The notes: a model not told the origin generated them from the sequence alone. 64,000 nt of DNA from an uncultured Collinsella sp. (GCA_902491395.1 CABUHO010000011.1:1-64000); one strand, 5' to 3'. Positions 38,201-44,884 are shown, counted from the first letter of the stretch. Made by a program: numbers and translations.

Positions 38201-40377
38201 CAGCCCTCGCCGAGCGTCTTGACCTTCTTGTTGTCCTCGAGCCCCGTAATCGTAAGGCTCTTGCAGCCGGAAAACGCGTTAGCGCCGATTGATGTAATAG
38301 ATTTGTTCTTGCCCAGACCGGTGTCGGTCAGGGCCTTGCAGTCCCTATAGGCATTCTCGGGAAGCGACGCCAAGCCAGCCACCTTATCGAGCCCCGTAGA
38401 CAGCAGTCCGCTGCGCTCAAACGCGCCCTTGCCCATCTTGTCAACGGTCGCTTCTTCTTCGATATTGAGGCTCGTAAGCGAGGAGCACTCAAAGAATGCC
38501 CCGCTCTCGATCGACCCAATGGACATTCCCGAAAGGCTTACGTCAGTGAGATTCTTGCACTCATAGAAGGCATTTTTGCCGATTTTGCTTAGGGTGCTGC
38601 CCTCGAACCGCACCGATTGCAATTGCTCGGACTGATAGCATAGCCCCGCGGGGATCTCATCCACCCCGTCAGCGACGATCAGATGATTCACCCATTTGCC
38701 GCCAACGGAATTCTTATATGGGTTGTCGCTATCGACCTCTACCGTCACGTTACCGTCCGCATCGCAGGGATACAGACAGCCGCTGGGCATGAGCTTGGCA
38801 TACTCGTAGACCGCCTGCTGCAGCGTTCCCGAGGTATATGCGACGAGGCGCGTGTAGCCATCGTCGTATACCAGCTTTATGGGCGTGTCGATCATCGACT
38901 CGTCAAAGACGTCGCCGTCGCAGGGGGTAGCTGTAAGGTATTCGCCGTCACCGCTCGTTATGAGCGCTTCGTAGTTGCTGATCGTTGTCGAATGAGGATA
39001 TTGAAACGTGACGCTCATGCCCTCAAGTGAGATCTTTTCCCCCTGCTCATAGGTCATCTTGTCGGGATCACGCGAAATCTTAATCCCCTGGAGCACTTTG
39101 CCCACGGGGACGGGAAGACAGCCGTTGCAGTTTTCCCAGACCTGCTTGGGACGACCGTTCGCATACTTTGAAATCATCTTGGCGGGAACCATGACGGTCA
39201 TGTTGCGTTTTGGGAACGTATCGGTATTGATGAGCACTACATGGTTGCACCCAAAGTACACAGTTTCGAGATTGGTACTGCGAAACACCCCGTTCGGTAA
39301 CTCCTCGATCTTGGAGTTATAGGGAAGCGTCAGCCCACCGCTCAAGTCTGTGCCGAGGAAGCAGTTCTGCCCAAGTTTTTCGATCGTCGTATTGTTCTCG
39401 AGTCCTGTGGTAGCAAGGTTCGAGCAGTTTCTGAACGCGGCGCTATCGATTGACGTGATGGAGGTATTCTTATCCAGACCAGTATCGGTCAGAGCCTTGC
39501 AGCCGTCGTAGGCCATGACGGGAATCGACGTAAGACCAACAACCTTATCGAGTCCCGTGGACACCAGCCCACTCCCGGCAAACGCGGCGTCGCCCATAGA
39601 GCCAATGGTAGCAACCTCGTTGATGTTCAGGCTCGCAAGCGACTTGCAGCCATAGAACGCCTCTTTCCCAATGTGACCGATAGTCATACCGGAAAGGCTG
39701 ATATCAGTGAGATTCGGGCAATTATAGAAGGCGTGCATTCCAATTGAAGAAATTGAACTGTTTTCAAAGCGCACTGAGCGCAGATTGGTAGAGTCGGCAC
39801 AGAGCTGTACGTCGACTAGATCCGTCCCGTAATCGACAATCAAATTCGTCACCATTCGACCGTCGACGGAGTTCTCGCGCGGGTTGTTCTCATCAATCTC
39901 ACCCGTAAGATTTCCGTTTGCATCGCACGGATACAAATAGTAGTTCGGCATAAACTTGGCATATTCATAGACCGTTGGCTCGTACGTGAGGGCATCGACT
40001 TCGCTGTCATCGGACGAGGGCCCTGCCGTCGCAGCCTGGCTCTTTGCGGCATCGGAATCGATCGCAGCGCTCGCAAGGTCTTGGGCCAGGCTCGATGCAG
40101 GAGTGCCGGTATCCGAGCTTGACGATTTGCCCTGAGTGTTATCAGCCGAATCGGAAGCCGCAGATGAGCTGCCCTCATTCGCCGATGATGAATCATCGAC
40201 AGCATCGGCATCAGTGTCGGAGCCCGAGTCGGTCTCTTGGGCCTCGTTCTCGACAGCAAGCGCCGAGGCATCATCGGCATAGGCCGTGCTGGGAGCAAGG
40301 GGTATCGAGGTCACGACCATCGCGACCGAAAGATAGACGACTAAAAACCTATAGAGGGCAGCAGTGATCCTGTTCAT
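26260..40377 (-). CDS. Giant wall-anchored multidomain surface protein (4705 residues)
   Basis: Predicted exported adhesin-like protein. Residues 1-35 form a signal peptide ending near AYADDA; 36-125 is a Ser/Asp-rich linker. Three near-identical blocks of about 385 residues (134-520, 524-908, 911-1296) each hold BspA-type leucine-rich repeats and a Cys-containing cap ending in a bacterial Ig-like strand set. From about 1300 to 3000 follow roughly twenty InlB B-repeat-like units with WY..G motifs. A hydrophobic, Ala-rich helix interrupts them at about 1570-1600. Then come three modules combining Ig-like and MBG-like domains, separated by Pro/Asp repeats at 4029-4118 and 4562-4622. The C-terminus has the sortase motif LADTG (4670-4674), a hydrophobic helix and RRRH. 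The LAxTG form suggests a class E sortase. Host or matrix binding is inferred. No frameshift is seen over 14 kb. Confidence 0.9.
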   Translation of the reverse strand: MNRITAALYRFLVVYLSVAMVVTSIPLAPSTAYADDASALAVENEAQETDSGSDTDADAVDDSSSANEGSSSAASDSADNTQGKSSSSDTGTPASSLAQDLASAAIDSDAAKSQAATAGPSSDDSEVDALTYEPTVYEYAKFMPNYYLYPCDANGNLTGEIDENNPRENSVDGRMVTNLIVDYGTDLVDVQLCADSTNLRSVRFENSSISSIGMHAFYNCPNLTDISLSGMTIGHIGKEAFYGCKSLASLNINEVATIGSMGDAAFAGSGLVSTGLDKVVGLTSIPVMAYDGCKALTDTGLDKNTSITSIDSAAFRNCSNLATTGLENNTTIEKLGQNCFLGTDLSGGLTLPYNSKIEELPNGVFRSTNLETVYFGCNHVVLINTDTFPKRNMTVMVPAKMISKYANGRPKQVWENCNGCLPVPVGKVLQGIKISRDPDKMTYEQGEKISLEGMSVTFQYPHSTTISNYEALITSGDGEYLTATPCDGDVFDESMIDTPIKLVYDDGYTRLVAYTSGTLQQAVYEYAKLMPSGCLYPCDADGNVTVEVDSDNPYKNSVGGKWVNHLIVADGVDEIPAGLCYQSEQLQSVRFEGSTLSKIGKNAFYECKNLTDVSLSGMSIGSIESGAFFECSSLTSLNIEEEATVDKMGKGAFERSGLLSTGLDKVAGLASLPENAYRDCKALTDTGLGKNKSITSIGANAFSGCKSLTITGLEDNKKVKTLGEGCFSDTDMSGGLVLPHGSKIEELPSRAFYDTNLETVFLGCNHAVLINTDTFPKRNMTVMVPAKMISKYSKGEPKQVWESCNGCLPVPVGKVLQGIKISRDPDKMAYQPGEKISLEGMSVTFQYPHSTTTGDYEALLKKELGEYLTATPCDGDVFDEWMDGEPIQLVYDDGYSHFVAYTTGNLQQAAYEYAKLMPNLYLYPCDANGNLTVEIDESSPRWNSVDGRMVTYLIVDYGMDEVDVQLCADSTNLRSVRFENTSISVIGMHAFYNCPNLTDISFSGMTIGQIGKEAFYGCKSLTSLNINETTTIGSISEAAFARTGLVSTGLDIVVGLTSLPVRAFEYCKALTDTGLDKNTSITSLGACAFRGCSSLATTGLESNTTIETLGHTCFAGTDLSGGLALPYNSKIDELPKEAFYETNLETVFLACDHAVLIDTDTFPKYNMTVMVPAKMISKYSKGDPKSVWMRCNGCLPVPVGKVLKNVEISCDPDNMTYAPGDTISLEGMSVELDYPHTVSIWNYEALIKEELGEYLTATPRDGDVFDESMDGQPIKLVYDDGYSHFETQTKGTLHLKKPASSPLTISYVQANNRRGCKLMDGVELPDVSGAMTISAGDEVTLDAGALGMLNDNLTFKGWYDTESERYISKEAVYTFTPDRDLSLEARFKLKDYAIHINDAQATDSSQDYAHLSVTAQNCYRNAGETVELSAATDNALFLGWYLGESDDAYAVSDQLDFTYTVDEEDVPEHYDAYGPKIEVTPRYCAPQASVVLSVDGVDENGQPLGQFLSTGLYGIGSRVTVVAVPTPGYVFDYATDALGNVVFTGDDGPSYTFVLEGDVQYTAHFREATDPAESLAALKAALIAAITAAAVLATMYGLGEIVDPIAADAVIEIGMADNIEDVAAVGTKVLKEIKDIIDDHKKPKPHGDHKIEIIATAQPEVGGVVTGGGIHYEGTVATLEAVANLGYRFVCWKENGVEVSTSPLKTMTITDLTPEVVKMTAVFEKKVEITAVAEADGVQADFSTGCTASPVTQSIARGDQAMVTASEGPDYAFVGWFEDGIEVSPERTYIFQAEVDRHLVARFRKADKTILVNTDPYDSAEVLCDGVPVVDGMVRAKDGDILTFTVRPKVRPDNPEKTYRFVEWRETDAQGVTIANKQEVCEYRVNGNARIEAVMDGRDTHTVRAEADPLEGGTVTLKRGETAGMVLEVPEGERVTAEATPSEGYIFDGWYLSNGGSDTTSTLVSSERSYTFEPITDCVIQAKFTRACKVDVVVEPAAAMAGKYLVHGEGYCIKGEPATLSIELTAEASKQFTFKGWYDAKTDLLLGTDPSYLEFYPEDAECTVRAVFEENTYTVTAKAKKTFVERGTVEIEGHPGASSVTCGYGDTVMLKAKANDGYRFDHWKDDSGKEYDTAELVVKVTKSDTYTAIFTDSKPEVMVTADSWLGGTVTCNGTVVKPTTDKFKLGETLHLTAKAHPGFLFRGWYVNGRLKSLKHETSLVAKARGKTGRCVITAAFVPIDTVCVPLADPAEGGTVKASRILADRGAEVALKATPNPGYVFTGWYTADGTFESADAEFTCHQERSHVHVARFMAKSYEVDATTVVDSGTGSLVESSAAGWVEGTGTVEAGHAATLTAHALSGYAFEYWADASGAVVSRDSTYHVVPTSDATLQAVFSAKQYTVDVSCEESMGTVKGAGTYAAGQVVTVRAVAAENTAFVGWFRNGTCVSSKKTYRFTVREDTSLYAVFASGSYVVSTVASPAEGGAVSGFGGYEAGDRATLRAIANTGYSFAGWTDDKGETISENADYTVKVTGDATYTATFKPKSYQVVLSSSDDGVGTLSGEGSYQFGDTVELNATPMGTKRFVGWYVLDAEGNKSLLSCDAHCWVKLDKDMVEGLEDDTLELQAVFADPYEVAVTGEVVVKDKASSRGCRVTGSGSFAVGDQVELTAVAGMGYRFVGWSTDKGGTSIVETAAVLDVTATQDMTYYAQFESDGQVTITVTGSSIFRGTALLVDGIPAGSRSYDRGDMFMAIAIPWKKYHFSHWVDDAGVTVSYSAFYIGTAKENRQLTAVFYETGCDVQVATYPKGAGFSMVALGTGGSYHSAAIMFTVPHKGWKFKYWVDENGLPVGFTPVINRVVFGNRTFTAVYERASMTVTAVDSRQGGHVEGSSEDESLGYAVTNEVENGESTTLTAVPDAGYVFDGWYARNDDGSLGDEPLSTDAVWTFVPEDNMTVAARFAEAPKYTVTARAVKGSVDPETASVATDGKVTLSATPDEGCYLTRATVAEEAGEDGSAGNAYDLDISDYQGGAYEVTLSGVSAPQQVTFEFAKAAAPEVLAQPQDASAYEGDPVELSVAAEAGRNVRVHAAVSSGSAADVKLSYQWYRVPADGGKAVPLKGETGETLSIAQLDSDSEGEYFCRITQSYLGTVTKTDTEHATVSIVPREALVFNGRVLPAATAHDEYRVVIAGATGGKAPYAYNLDEVEVPEGMQLTQADDGTGALALSGVPSATGVCRFKIRCTDDLGNKRVAHFALVVKAREAPLAFEGQSFTYNATAQAPELSSVPEGCEGDVKVTYVGTGDTHYSSDRAPVDAGTYRAVATLDANGYVGNANGDFVIEKAPADISIETSDVTYDGARHGAAVAVADLDASAYSVTYRGVDGTSYGPTALEPCDSGSYRVTVKVNDPNYQGKKSAEFSIAKASQTITGTTTYSGVYGGDPIVFDNTAQTPVSFELVDSADDSASPISIKGRCATVKAAGTARVVAHAKASRNYFAAEDVELAVTVAPAQLLVKVDDAERFEGQANPEFTSSLVSRCDTSDVKVTYFCSANKKSPAGEYQIDATVADPNFDVAVAPGTLTVKKKPERYKVTAKAVNGSVDNASVTVVEGGDVTLSATPDEGCYLERVTVSEAGSDEAVDLDISDYKGGAYEVTLSDITASQKVTFEFAKADVPRVVAQPQDVSAHEGDSAVLSVAAEAGENVANHAASSTGSAAEIELSYQWFRMVNGKAVALEGETGETLSLSNLDDEQAGEYFCRITQRYLGTEVQTDSDHAVVSFVPWDTLVFNGDVLPAASAHDTYRATIAGAAGGKAPYEYTWDETKLPDGLKLSRTSGSLTLSGVPSKTGVSAFDITCTDARGETATAHFALVVQAKRVKLTFADSDFTYSGAPQAPEVSGAPKVCKGDLKVRYYGTGNTQYSSTEAPTDAGTYRAVATLRAHGYAGAAACEFEIAPAKLKVKVDDAERFEGEANPAFTSTLESAVDTSGVKVEYSCDADENSPAGEYQIGANVADPNFDVVVVPGTLTVKKQEPVDPDPVVPDPDNPDNPDPDNPDPDRPDPDPNPDNPDPDNPDPDNPEPDPNPDNPDPGKPDPDPKPDPDQPNPDNPDPDKPEPDNPDVPVNYEVTVKAVNGSVDNGSITVAAGESVAIAATPDEGCYLERVTVAGAGSDTSVDLDISDYKGGAYEVTLSGVAASQEVTFEFAKADAPKVIAQPQDASAHEGDAAVLSVAAEAGKAVLGHASSSTGSAADVELSYQWFRMVDGEAVALEGETGETLLIENFDDDCAGEYFCRITQRYLGTETQVDSDRAVVSVVPRDALVFNGGLLPAARAHSAYRVTIAGAAGGESPYEYTWDEADLPDGFKLTRAAGGLMLSGTPSKAGVFSFDVTCKDAQGETVTAHFVLVVQAKRVELAFEGGSFVYSGDAQAPEVTGVPKTCEGDLRVRYYGTGGTHYSSSEAPTDAGTYRAVATLRSDGYIGAASRKFKITPAKLKVKVDDAERYEGEANPAFTSSLESAVDTSGVKVEYSCDADESSPAGEYKIGATVTDPNFDVEVEPGTLTVKKKQGPVNPDPDKPDGPDPDQPDKPDPDKPEPDQPDKPDPDNPDKPEPDQPDKPEPGKPEPDKPGTPDSDQSDSKDPGKPGSSDNSAVDKTKANGAENSGQKDSSKSSAQQLADTGDKAPLAVAVAAGAVALIALGLELLRRRHPGA
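26505..26690. repeat. Pro/Asp-coding tandem repeat, C-terminal stalk
   Basis: A short-period repeat inside the giant gene encoding Pro-Asp-x-Pro-type units (for example PDQPDKPEPD). It lies between the last MBG-like module and the sortase signal, a usual place for a wall-spanning stalk. Such arrays often change length by slippage. Confidence 0.8.
28023..28290. repeat. Pro/Asp-coding tandem repeat, internal stalk
   Basis: About 268 bases of degenerate 9- to 18-base repeats coding PDPDNPDNPDPD-like sequence. Unlike the C-terminal array it separates two Ig/MBG modules, which suggests the third module and stalk were added by a duplication that included a former C-terminal stalk. Confidence 0.8.
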
Positions 40378-40503
40378 AGGAACCTTCCCGCAATTCGCAA
40401 AGATACAGGGGCCCGGCGTGGGCCATCATTTCACATTACCCTATATGAGCGATATTGCGGGTCGGTTGCGTAAACGGTTTATCAAGGGGCGCAAAAGGTT
40501 GGT

Positions 40504-41646
40504 CTAATCGTGGCTCAAATCGCGGAGCGCCTCAATCGCGGTGTCGACTTCCTCGACCGTGTTGAAATAGCCAAACGAGAATCGAACGACGCCTTGACGC
40601 TCGGTCCCCAGCGCGCGATGCATAAGCGGGGCGCAATGGGCACCAGGGCGCGTCGCAATCCCCCATCCCTGCATGAGCGCATCCGAGATCTCGGCCGAAT
40701 CGACATCGCCCACGTTGAGCGACACAATCGCCGAGCGTATCGGCTGGTCAAAGGAGCCGTAGAGCGTAATGCCCGGAATCTCTCGCACGCCAGCCAGGAA
40801 GCAGTCGGCCAGCTCACGCTCGTGGGCAGCGATCGCCTCGACTCCGCCTTGGGCCTCGATAAAGTCGAGGCCCGCGGAAAGGCCGGCGATGCCATGCCCG
40901 TTGAGCGTTCCAGCCTCCAAGCGCGTGGGCCACTCCATCGGTTGCAGTGCATCGAAGCTGTGCACGCCCGTGCCGCCCATGGCCCACGGCGCCACGTCAA
41001 CGCCGTCCGCCACGGCCAGGCCACCCGTACCCTGGGGACCCATAAGCCCCTTATGGCCGGTAAAGCACACCATGTCGAGGCCCATAGCCGCCATGTCGAT
41101 CTTTGCCGCGCCGGCAGACTGCGAGGCATCGACAATCACGAGTGCGCCGGCAGCGTGGGCCATCTCCGCCACGCGCGCAACGTCGACGGCGTTGCCGGTC
41201 ACGTTGGAGGCGTGCGTCACCACCACAGCACGTGTGCCCGGCGTGATAAGCCGCTCAAGCTCGTCGTAATCAAGCACGCCGCTCGCATCACAACCGGCAT
41301 GCTCAACAACAACGCCCTGCTCAGCCACCAAGCGATTGAGCGGACGCAGCACGGAGTTATGCTCGAGCACCGTCGTGACCACGCGGTCGCCGGGGCGCAC
41401 CACGCCGTTGATGGCCGTGTTGAGCGCCGCCGTGGAGTTGGGCGTAAAGCACACATGGTCGGCCCGCGGGCATCCCAGCAGGCGCGCGAGCTTGGCACGA
41501 CAGCCGTGGATGGCGCGCGCGGCATCGAGTGCACCCGATGTGGCACCGCGCCCGGCATTGCCGAGCGAACACATCGCCCGCATCACGGCATCGATCACCG
41601 TCTGCGGCTTATGCATGGTCGTCGCCGCGTTATCCAGGTAGATCAT
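40504..41646 (-). CDS. Cysteine desulfurase-like protein (NifS/class V aminotransferase)
   Basis: A 380-residue PLP enzyme beginning MIYLDNAATTMHKP, typical of NifS/SufS relatives. The PLP Lys is in CFTGHKGLMGPQG; the catalytic-loop Cys is in RPGAHCAPL. This branch is commonly found with SelD, YedF and DUF3343, and is thought to provide selenium or sulfur for selenophosphate synthesis. Its start at 41646 overlaps the DUF3343 stop by four bases. It is the last gene of the selenium cluster; the giant gene begins 126 bases further on, on the same strand, but a different transcript is likely. Confidence 0.88.
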   Translation of the reverse strand: MIYLDNAATTMHKPQTVIDAVMRAMCSLGNAGRGATSGALDAARAIHGCRAKLARLLGCPRADHVCFTPNSTAALNTAINGVVRPGDRVVTTVLEHNSVLRPLNRLVAEQGVVVEHAGCDASGVLDYDELERLITPGTRAVVVTHASNVTGNAVDVARVAEMAHAAGALVIVDASQSAGAAKIDMAAMGLDMVCFTGHKGLMGPQGTGGLAVADGVDVAPWAMGGTGVHSFDALQPMEWPTRLEAGTLNGHGIAGLSAGLDFIEAQGGVEAIAAHERELADCFLAGVREIPGITLYGSFDQPIRSAIVSLNVGDVDSAEISDALMQGWGIATRPGAHCAPLMHRALGTERQGVVRFSFGYFNTVEEVDTAIEALRDLSHD

Positions 41647-41894
41647 CGCACGACCTCCCACATGTCGATCACGGTAAAGCCCTCGGTGGGAACGCCGGCC
41701 GCGGCAAGCTCGCCGCGCAGCAAATCCTCATCTGAGGGCAAGGCCTTCCAAGCCAGGCCGCAGCCGGCCGCGACCTCCCCGGGCACGGGAATCGTGCGTC
41801 CGGGAAGGCCACGTTCTATGCACAGGCTCTCGCACCCCATAGCGGCCGCCGTGGTGGGAAACGTGATAACAAGCGCCGGGCGTTTCTCCCTCAT
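41643..41894 (-). CDS. DUF3343 protein
   Basis: An 83-residue protein with the DUF3343 pattern: VITFPTTAAAMGCESLC, GLPGRTIPVPGEVAAGCGL. It lacks the Cys-rich tail of the paralogue at 82-477. The ATG at 41894 has GGATGGG upstream. It sits between yedF and the NifS-like gene and overlaps the latter by four bases, so it is part of the selenium operon. A role as a selenium or persulfide carrier is suggested by context only. Confidence 0.82.
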   Translation of the reverse strand: MREKRPALVITFPTTAAAMGCESLCIERGLPGRTIPVPGEVAAGCGLAWKALPSDEDLLRGELAAAGVPTEGFTVIDMWEVVR

Positions 41895-41913
41895 GGCAAT
41901 CCCATCCAATGAG

Positions 41914-42540
41914 CTACGGGCGCACGACGCGCGCGGCCTGCTCCATCTTCTCCACGATCACGTACATGTTGGTGACCTCGCCCACCGCGAGCTGGTCCTT
42001 AATGCCAAAGTGATCGAGGCAGGTGCCGCAGGTAAGGATCTCCACGCCCTGCTCGGCCAGGGCCTTGAGGTCGTCGAGCACCGGCGAGCCCTCGACGGTA
42101 AGCTTGGCGCCGCCGTTGTAGAACAGCATGGTCGCGGGCAGCTCCTCCTGCTGCGTCACGGCAAAGATAAACGCCTTCATGAGCTTGTGGCCCAGCTCGT
42201 CGTCACCGCGGCCCATACAGTCGGTGTAAACGGAAATGACGAGCTTGCCTTTGCCGTCGCCGGCGTCGCAGAAGGCGGCGCCGTCCTGCTCGGGGTCCGC
42301 CACTGCCACGGCGTCAGCGGTCGCCACGGTCACGTGCCACTCGGCGTCAGAAACCTTCTCAACCGAGGCCGTGCAGCCCTTCTCCTGCGCCATCTTGGAG
42401 ATATTCTTGACGGCGGTCTCGTTATCGACGGAGGTCACGACAGCGCCCTCGCCATCGAGCTGCTTCAGGGCCTTGAGCGTCTTGACGACGGGCAGCGGGC
42501 AGGCATCGCCCATGGCATTGACTTCAATCTTGGTAGACAT
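41914..42540 (-). CDS. yedF: Selenium metabolism protein YedF
   Basis: A 208-residue two-domain protein. The N-terminal TusA-like domain has the CPxP motif (Cys14 in GDACPLPVVKTLKAL). The C-terminal domain, about 95-208, is DsrE-like with conserved cysteines in TDCMGRG and TCGTCLDHFG. This fusion is the YedF type linked to selenium-using genomes and probably carries persulfide or selenide between partners. It lies 57 bases after selD and 20 bases before the DUF3343 gene. Confidence 0.9.
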   Translation of the reverse strand: MSTKIEVNAMGDACPLPVVKTLKALKQLDGEGAVVTSVDNETAVKNISKMAQEKGCTASVEKVSDAEWHVTVATADAVAVADPEQDGAAFCDAGDGKGKLVISVYTDCMGRGDDELGHKLMKAFIFAVTQQEELPATMLFYNGGAKLTVEGSPVLDDLKALAEQGVEILTCGTCLDHFGIKDQLAVGEVTNMYVIVEKMEQAARVVRP

Positions 42541-42596
42541 GGTTTTCCTTTCGAGTAAATCGTTCTAAAACGGTACATAGTTCAATAAACGCGCTG

Positions 42597-43646
42597 CTAG
42601 CGGACAACGCGAACAGCGGGACCGCCCGGCTCTGCCTCGCATACGCGACCGACAACGGCGGCGATGCGACCCTCGGCATGCAGGCGGCGCGCAAGCTCAT
42701 CCACATCGGCGGCAGGCGCTGCGATGAGCAGGCCACCCGAGGTCTGCGGATCGTACAGCGCATCCAGCATGCCCGGCTCCAGGTCATCGTCGGCAGCCAC
42801 ACGTGGGCCAAAGAAATCCTGGTTGCGGTAGGCACCGGCGGGGATAATGCCCAGTCGCGCCATGTCGAGCACCTGGTCAAAGAGCGGCACCGCCCCAGAC
42901 GCAAGCTCAATCTGCACGCCCGATCCCTCAGCCATCTCGCACGCATGCCCGATCAGGCCAAAGCCCGTAACGTCGGTACAGCCGTGAAGCTCAAGTCCCT
43001 CGGCCAGACGAATCGGCGCTTCGTTGAGCGTGCGCATCGAATCAAACATCGCCGCGGCCTCGTCCTGCTCGATGAGCTCGCCCTTAATGGCCGTGGTGAT
43101 AATGCCCGAGCCGACCGCCTTGGTCAGCAGCAGGGCATCGCCCACGCGCGCACCGCTGTTGGCAAGCATGCGGTCGAGCGAGACAAAGCCGCTCACGGAT
43201 AGGCCGTACTTGGGCTCGTCGTCGTTGATGGTGTGACCGCCCGCAATGGCGCAGCCGGCCTCAACGCACTTGTCGGCACCGCCCGCCAAAATCTGCCCCG
43301 CAACCTCAACGCCCAGGCAGCTGGGAATGCACAGCAGGTTCATGGCGTGGCTCGGCGTACCGCCCATGGCGTAGATGTCCGACAGCGAGTTGGCCGCCGC
43401 GATCTGGCCAAACAGGAACGGGTCGTCGACCATCGGCGGGAAGAAGTCGATGGACTGAACGAGTCCCAGGTTTTCGCCAACACGGAAGACGCTCGCATCG
43501 TCGGAGGCATCGAACCCCACGAGCAAGTTGTCGTTGGGCACATTTGGTAAGTCACCCAGGACCTGGGCGAGGACTCCAGGAGCCAACTTAGCGGCTCAAC
43601 CGCTCGCGGCGGTCATAGACGTGAGCCTAATCGTGTCCTCTGCCAT
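42597..43646 (-). CDS. selD: Selenide, water dikinase SelD, itself a selenoprotein
   Basis: A 349-residue enzyme making selenophosphate from selenide and ATP. Reading from the ATG at 43646 (AAGGAGG upstream), codon 17 is UGA (43596-43598) in the context AASG-U-AAKLAPGVL. Position 17 is the catalytic Cys or Sec of this family, and Lys20 follows at the expected place, so UGA encodes Sec. Without recoding, the gene would be called from a TTG at codon 21, losing the active site. ATP-binding residues such as VGFDASDDA and GGHTINDDEP are present. The first 20 bases overlap the end of the glycosyltransferase gene. Confidence 0.95.
43562..43580 (-). promoter_or_regulatory. SECIS-like hairpin in selD
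   Basis: Fifteen bases after the UGA the mRNA forms CCTGG-AGTCCTCGC-CCAGG, a 5-bp stem with a 9-base loop. The loop starts 20 bases after UGA and has G at its second position, agreeing with known rules for bacterial SECIS elements. It differs in sequence from the fdhF element. Confidence 0.7.
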
Positions 43647-44871
43647 CGATACCTCCTTTCAAGTTTGATAACTGCTCCAGTATACGCGCCCAGCAGGCAT
43701 CCCACGAAACCGCAGACGGATCAAAGGACGAGATGGGTTCCGCGAGCGACCGAGCCACGGCATCTGCCAGCGCATGCTCAAACCGCGGACAGTCGAGCAC
43801 ATCGGGCGTATCGACATCCGTCATACGCGGCGGCGTCACCCACGTCACGGGCGCGCCGGGCAAGGTAGCCTCGATCCACGGTCGCACGCCGGGCAGATCG
43901 GTCATAACGACCTTGCATCCGCAGGCCATCGCCTCGATTGGCACCAGCGGTAGGCCCTCGTAAAAGGACGGCAGTACAAACACCTCGGCCTCGCGATAAG
44001 CGCGCACCAGCTCATCGCGACTCAGACGACCGGCGAGCTCCACCGGCACGGGGGAATCCCGGGCGGCCCGAGCGATGCGCTCATACTCATCCGTATCGCC
44101 ATGGCCTCCCACCAGCAAAAGCCGACTCGGGCGCACCTTGTACGTCGCATCAGAGTCCTCGCCAAAGCGCCCCATCGCGCGCACGAGCGATTCGACGCCC
44201 TTCTTAACGCACACCTTGCCCACAAAGACAAGCGACCCGGTAACCTTTGCCGCCTGCGCATCACGGCAAAACACCCGGTGGTCATAGCCCGTTCCAATCA
44301 CGTGGATACGCGACGGGTCAACGCCATAGACGTGCTCAATCTCCTCTGCCTGCTCGGCATGAAGCGAAAAGACGGCATCGAGGCAGCGGACCGCCGCGAC
44401 AATGCGATCATGGGCGAGTCCATGGGTCAGCATCTGCCGAATATCGGTCGAATGGCACACGCCGCACACGGGAATCCCCCGCACGCGCTCGCGCACCAGG
44501 GCGCACAGCAAATACAAGTGGTGGCAGATGATGGCATCGGGCTTGAAGGCGGCGACGGCATGGTCGACTGCCGTGCCAAAGGTCTGCTCGAAGGCTGCCG
44601 CCATCGCAGGCGTCAGATCGCGGTAGCGTGTCGAGGGATAGGGCATCACGTCCGACATGCCGCAGATGCGAAACGGCAGCTCGGGCGTCTCGAACGGCAC
44701 GGTGAACACGCGCGCGGCGGGGTCGAGCTCCCCTTGCGTGTCACCAGGAGCCGAGCCACACAGCACCGCCGCATCGTGGCCCGCAGCGATCTGCGAAGCC
44801 ACCAGTGCGGCAAGGTAGGTACCGCTTCCCGTGCTATCGGGCTTTTGCGCCGAGATGTTGAGGATGCGCAA
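43627..44871 (-). CDS. Family 4 glycosyltransferase overlapping selD
   Basis: A 414- to 415-residue GT-B enzyme. The N-terminus (LRILNISAQKPDSTGSGTYLA) and the GPGTG-like donor-acceptor loop fit family GT4; the C-terminal donor domain includes VGKVCVKKG and the nucleotide-sugar motif SFYEGLPLVPIEAMACG. The start is a TTG at 44871, ten bases after AAGGGGG, just past the stop of the upstream ATPase gene. Its last 20 bases overlap the beginning of selD, so the two are tightly coupled. Substrate is unknown. The setting raises a possible link to selenium-sugar chemistry, since a glycosyltransferase and a SelD homologue cooperate in selenoneine synthesis, but the third enzyme of that pathway is not present here. 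Confidence 0.82.
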   Translation of the reverse strand: MRILNISAQKPDSTGSGTYLAALVASQIAAGHDAAVLCGSAPGDTQGELDPAARVFTVPFETPELPFRICGMSDVMPYPSTRYRDLTPAMAAAFEQTFGTAVDHAVAAFKPDAIICHHLYLLCALVRERVRGIPVCGVCHSTDIRQMLTHGLAHDRIVAAVRCLDAVFSLHAEQAEEIEHVYGVDPSRIHVIGTGYDHRVFCRDAQAAKVTGSLVFVGKVCVKKGVESLVRAMGRFGEDSDATYKVRPSRLLLVGGHGDTDEYERIARAARDSPVPVELAGRLSRDELVRAYREAEVFVLPSFYEGLPLVPIEAMACGCKVVMTDLPGVRPWIEATLPGAPVTWVTPPRMTDVDTPDVLDCPRFEHALADAVARSLAEPISSFDPSAVSWDACWARILEQLSNLKGGIDGRGHD

Positions 44872-44884
44872 CGGACCTGCCCCC

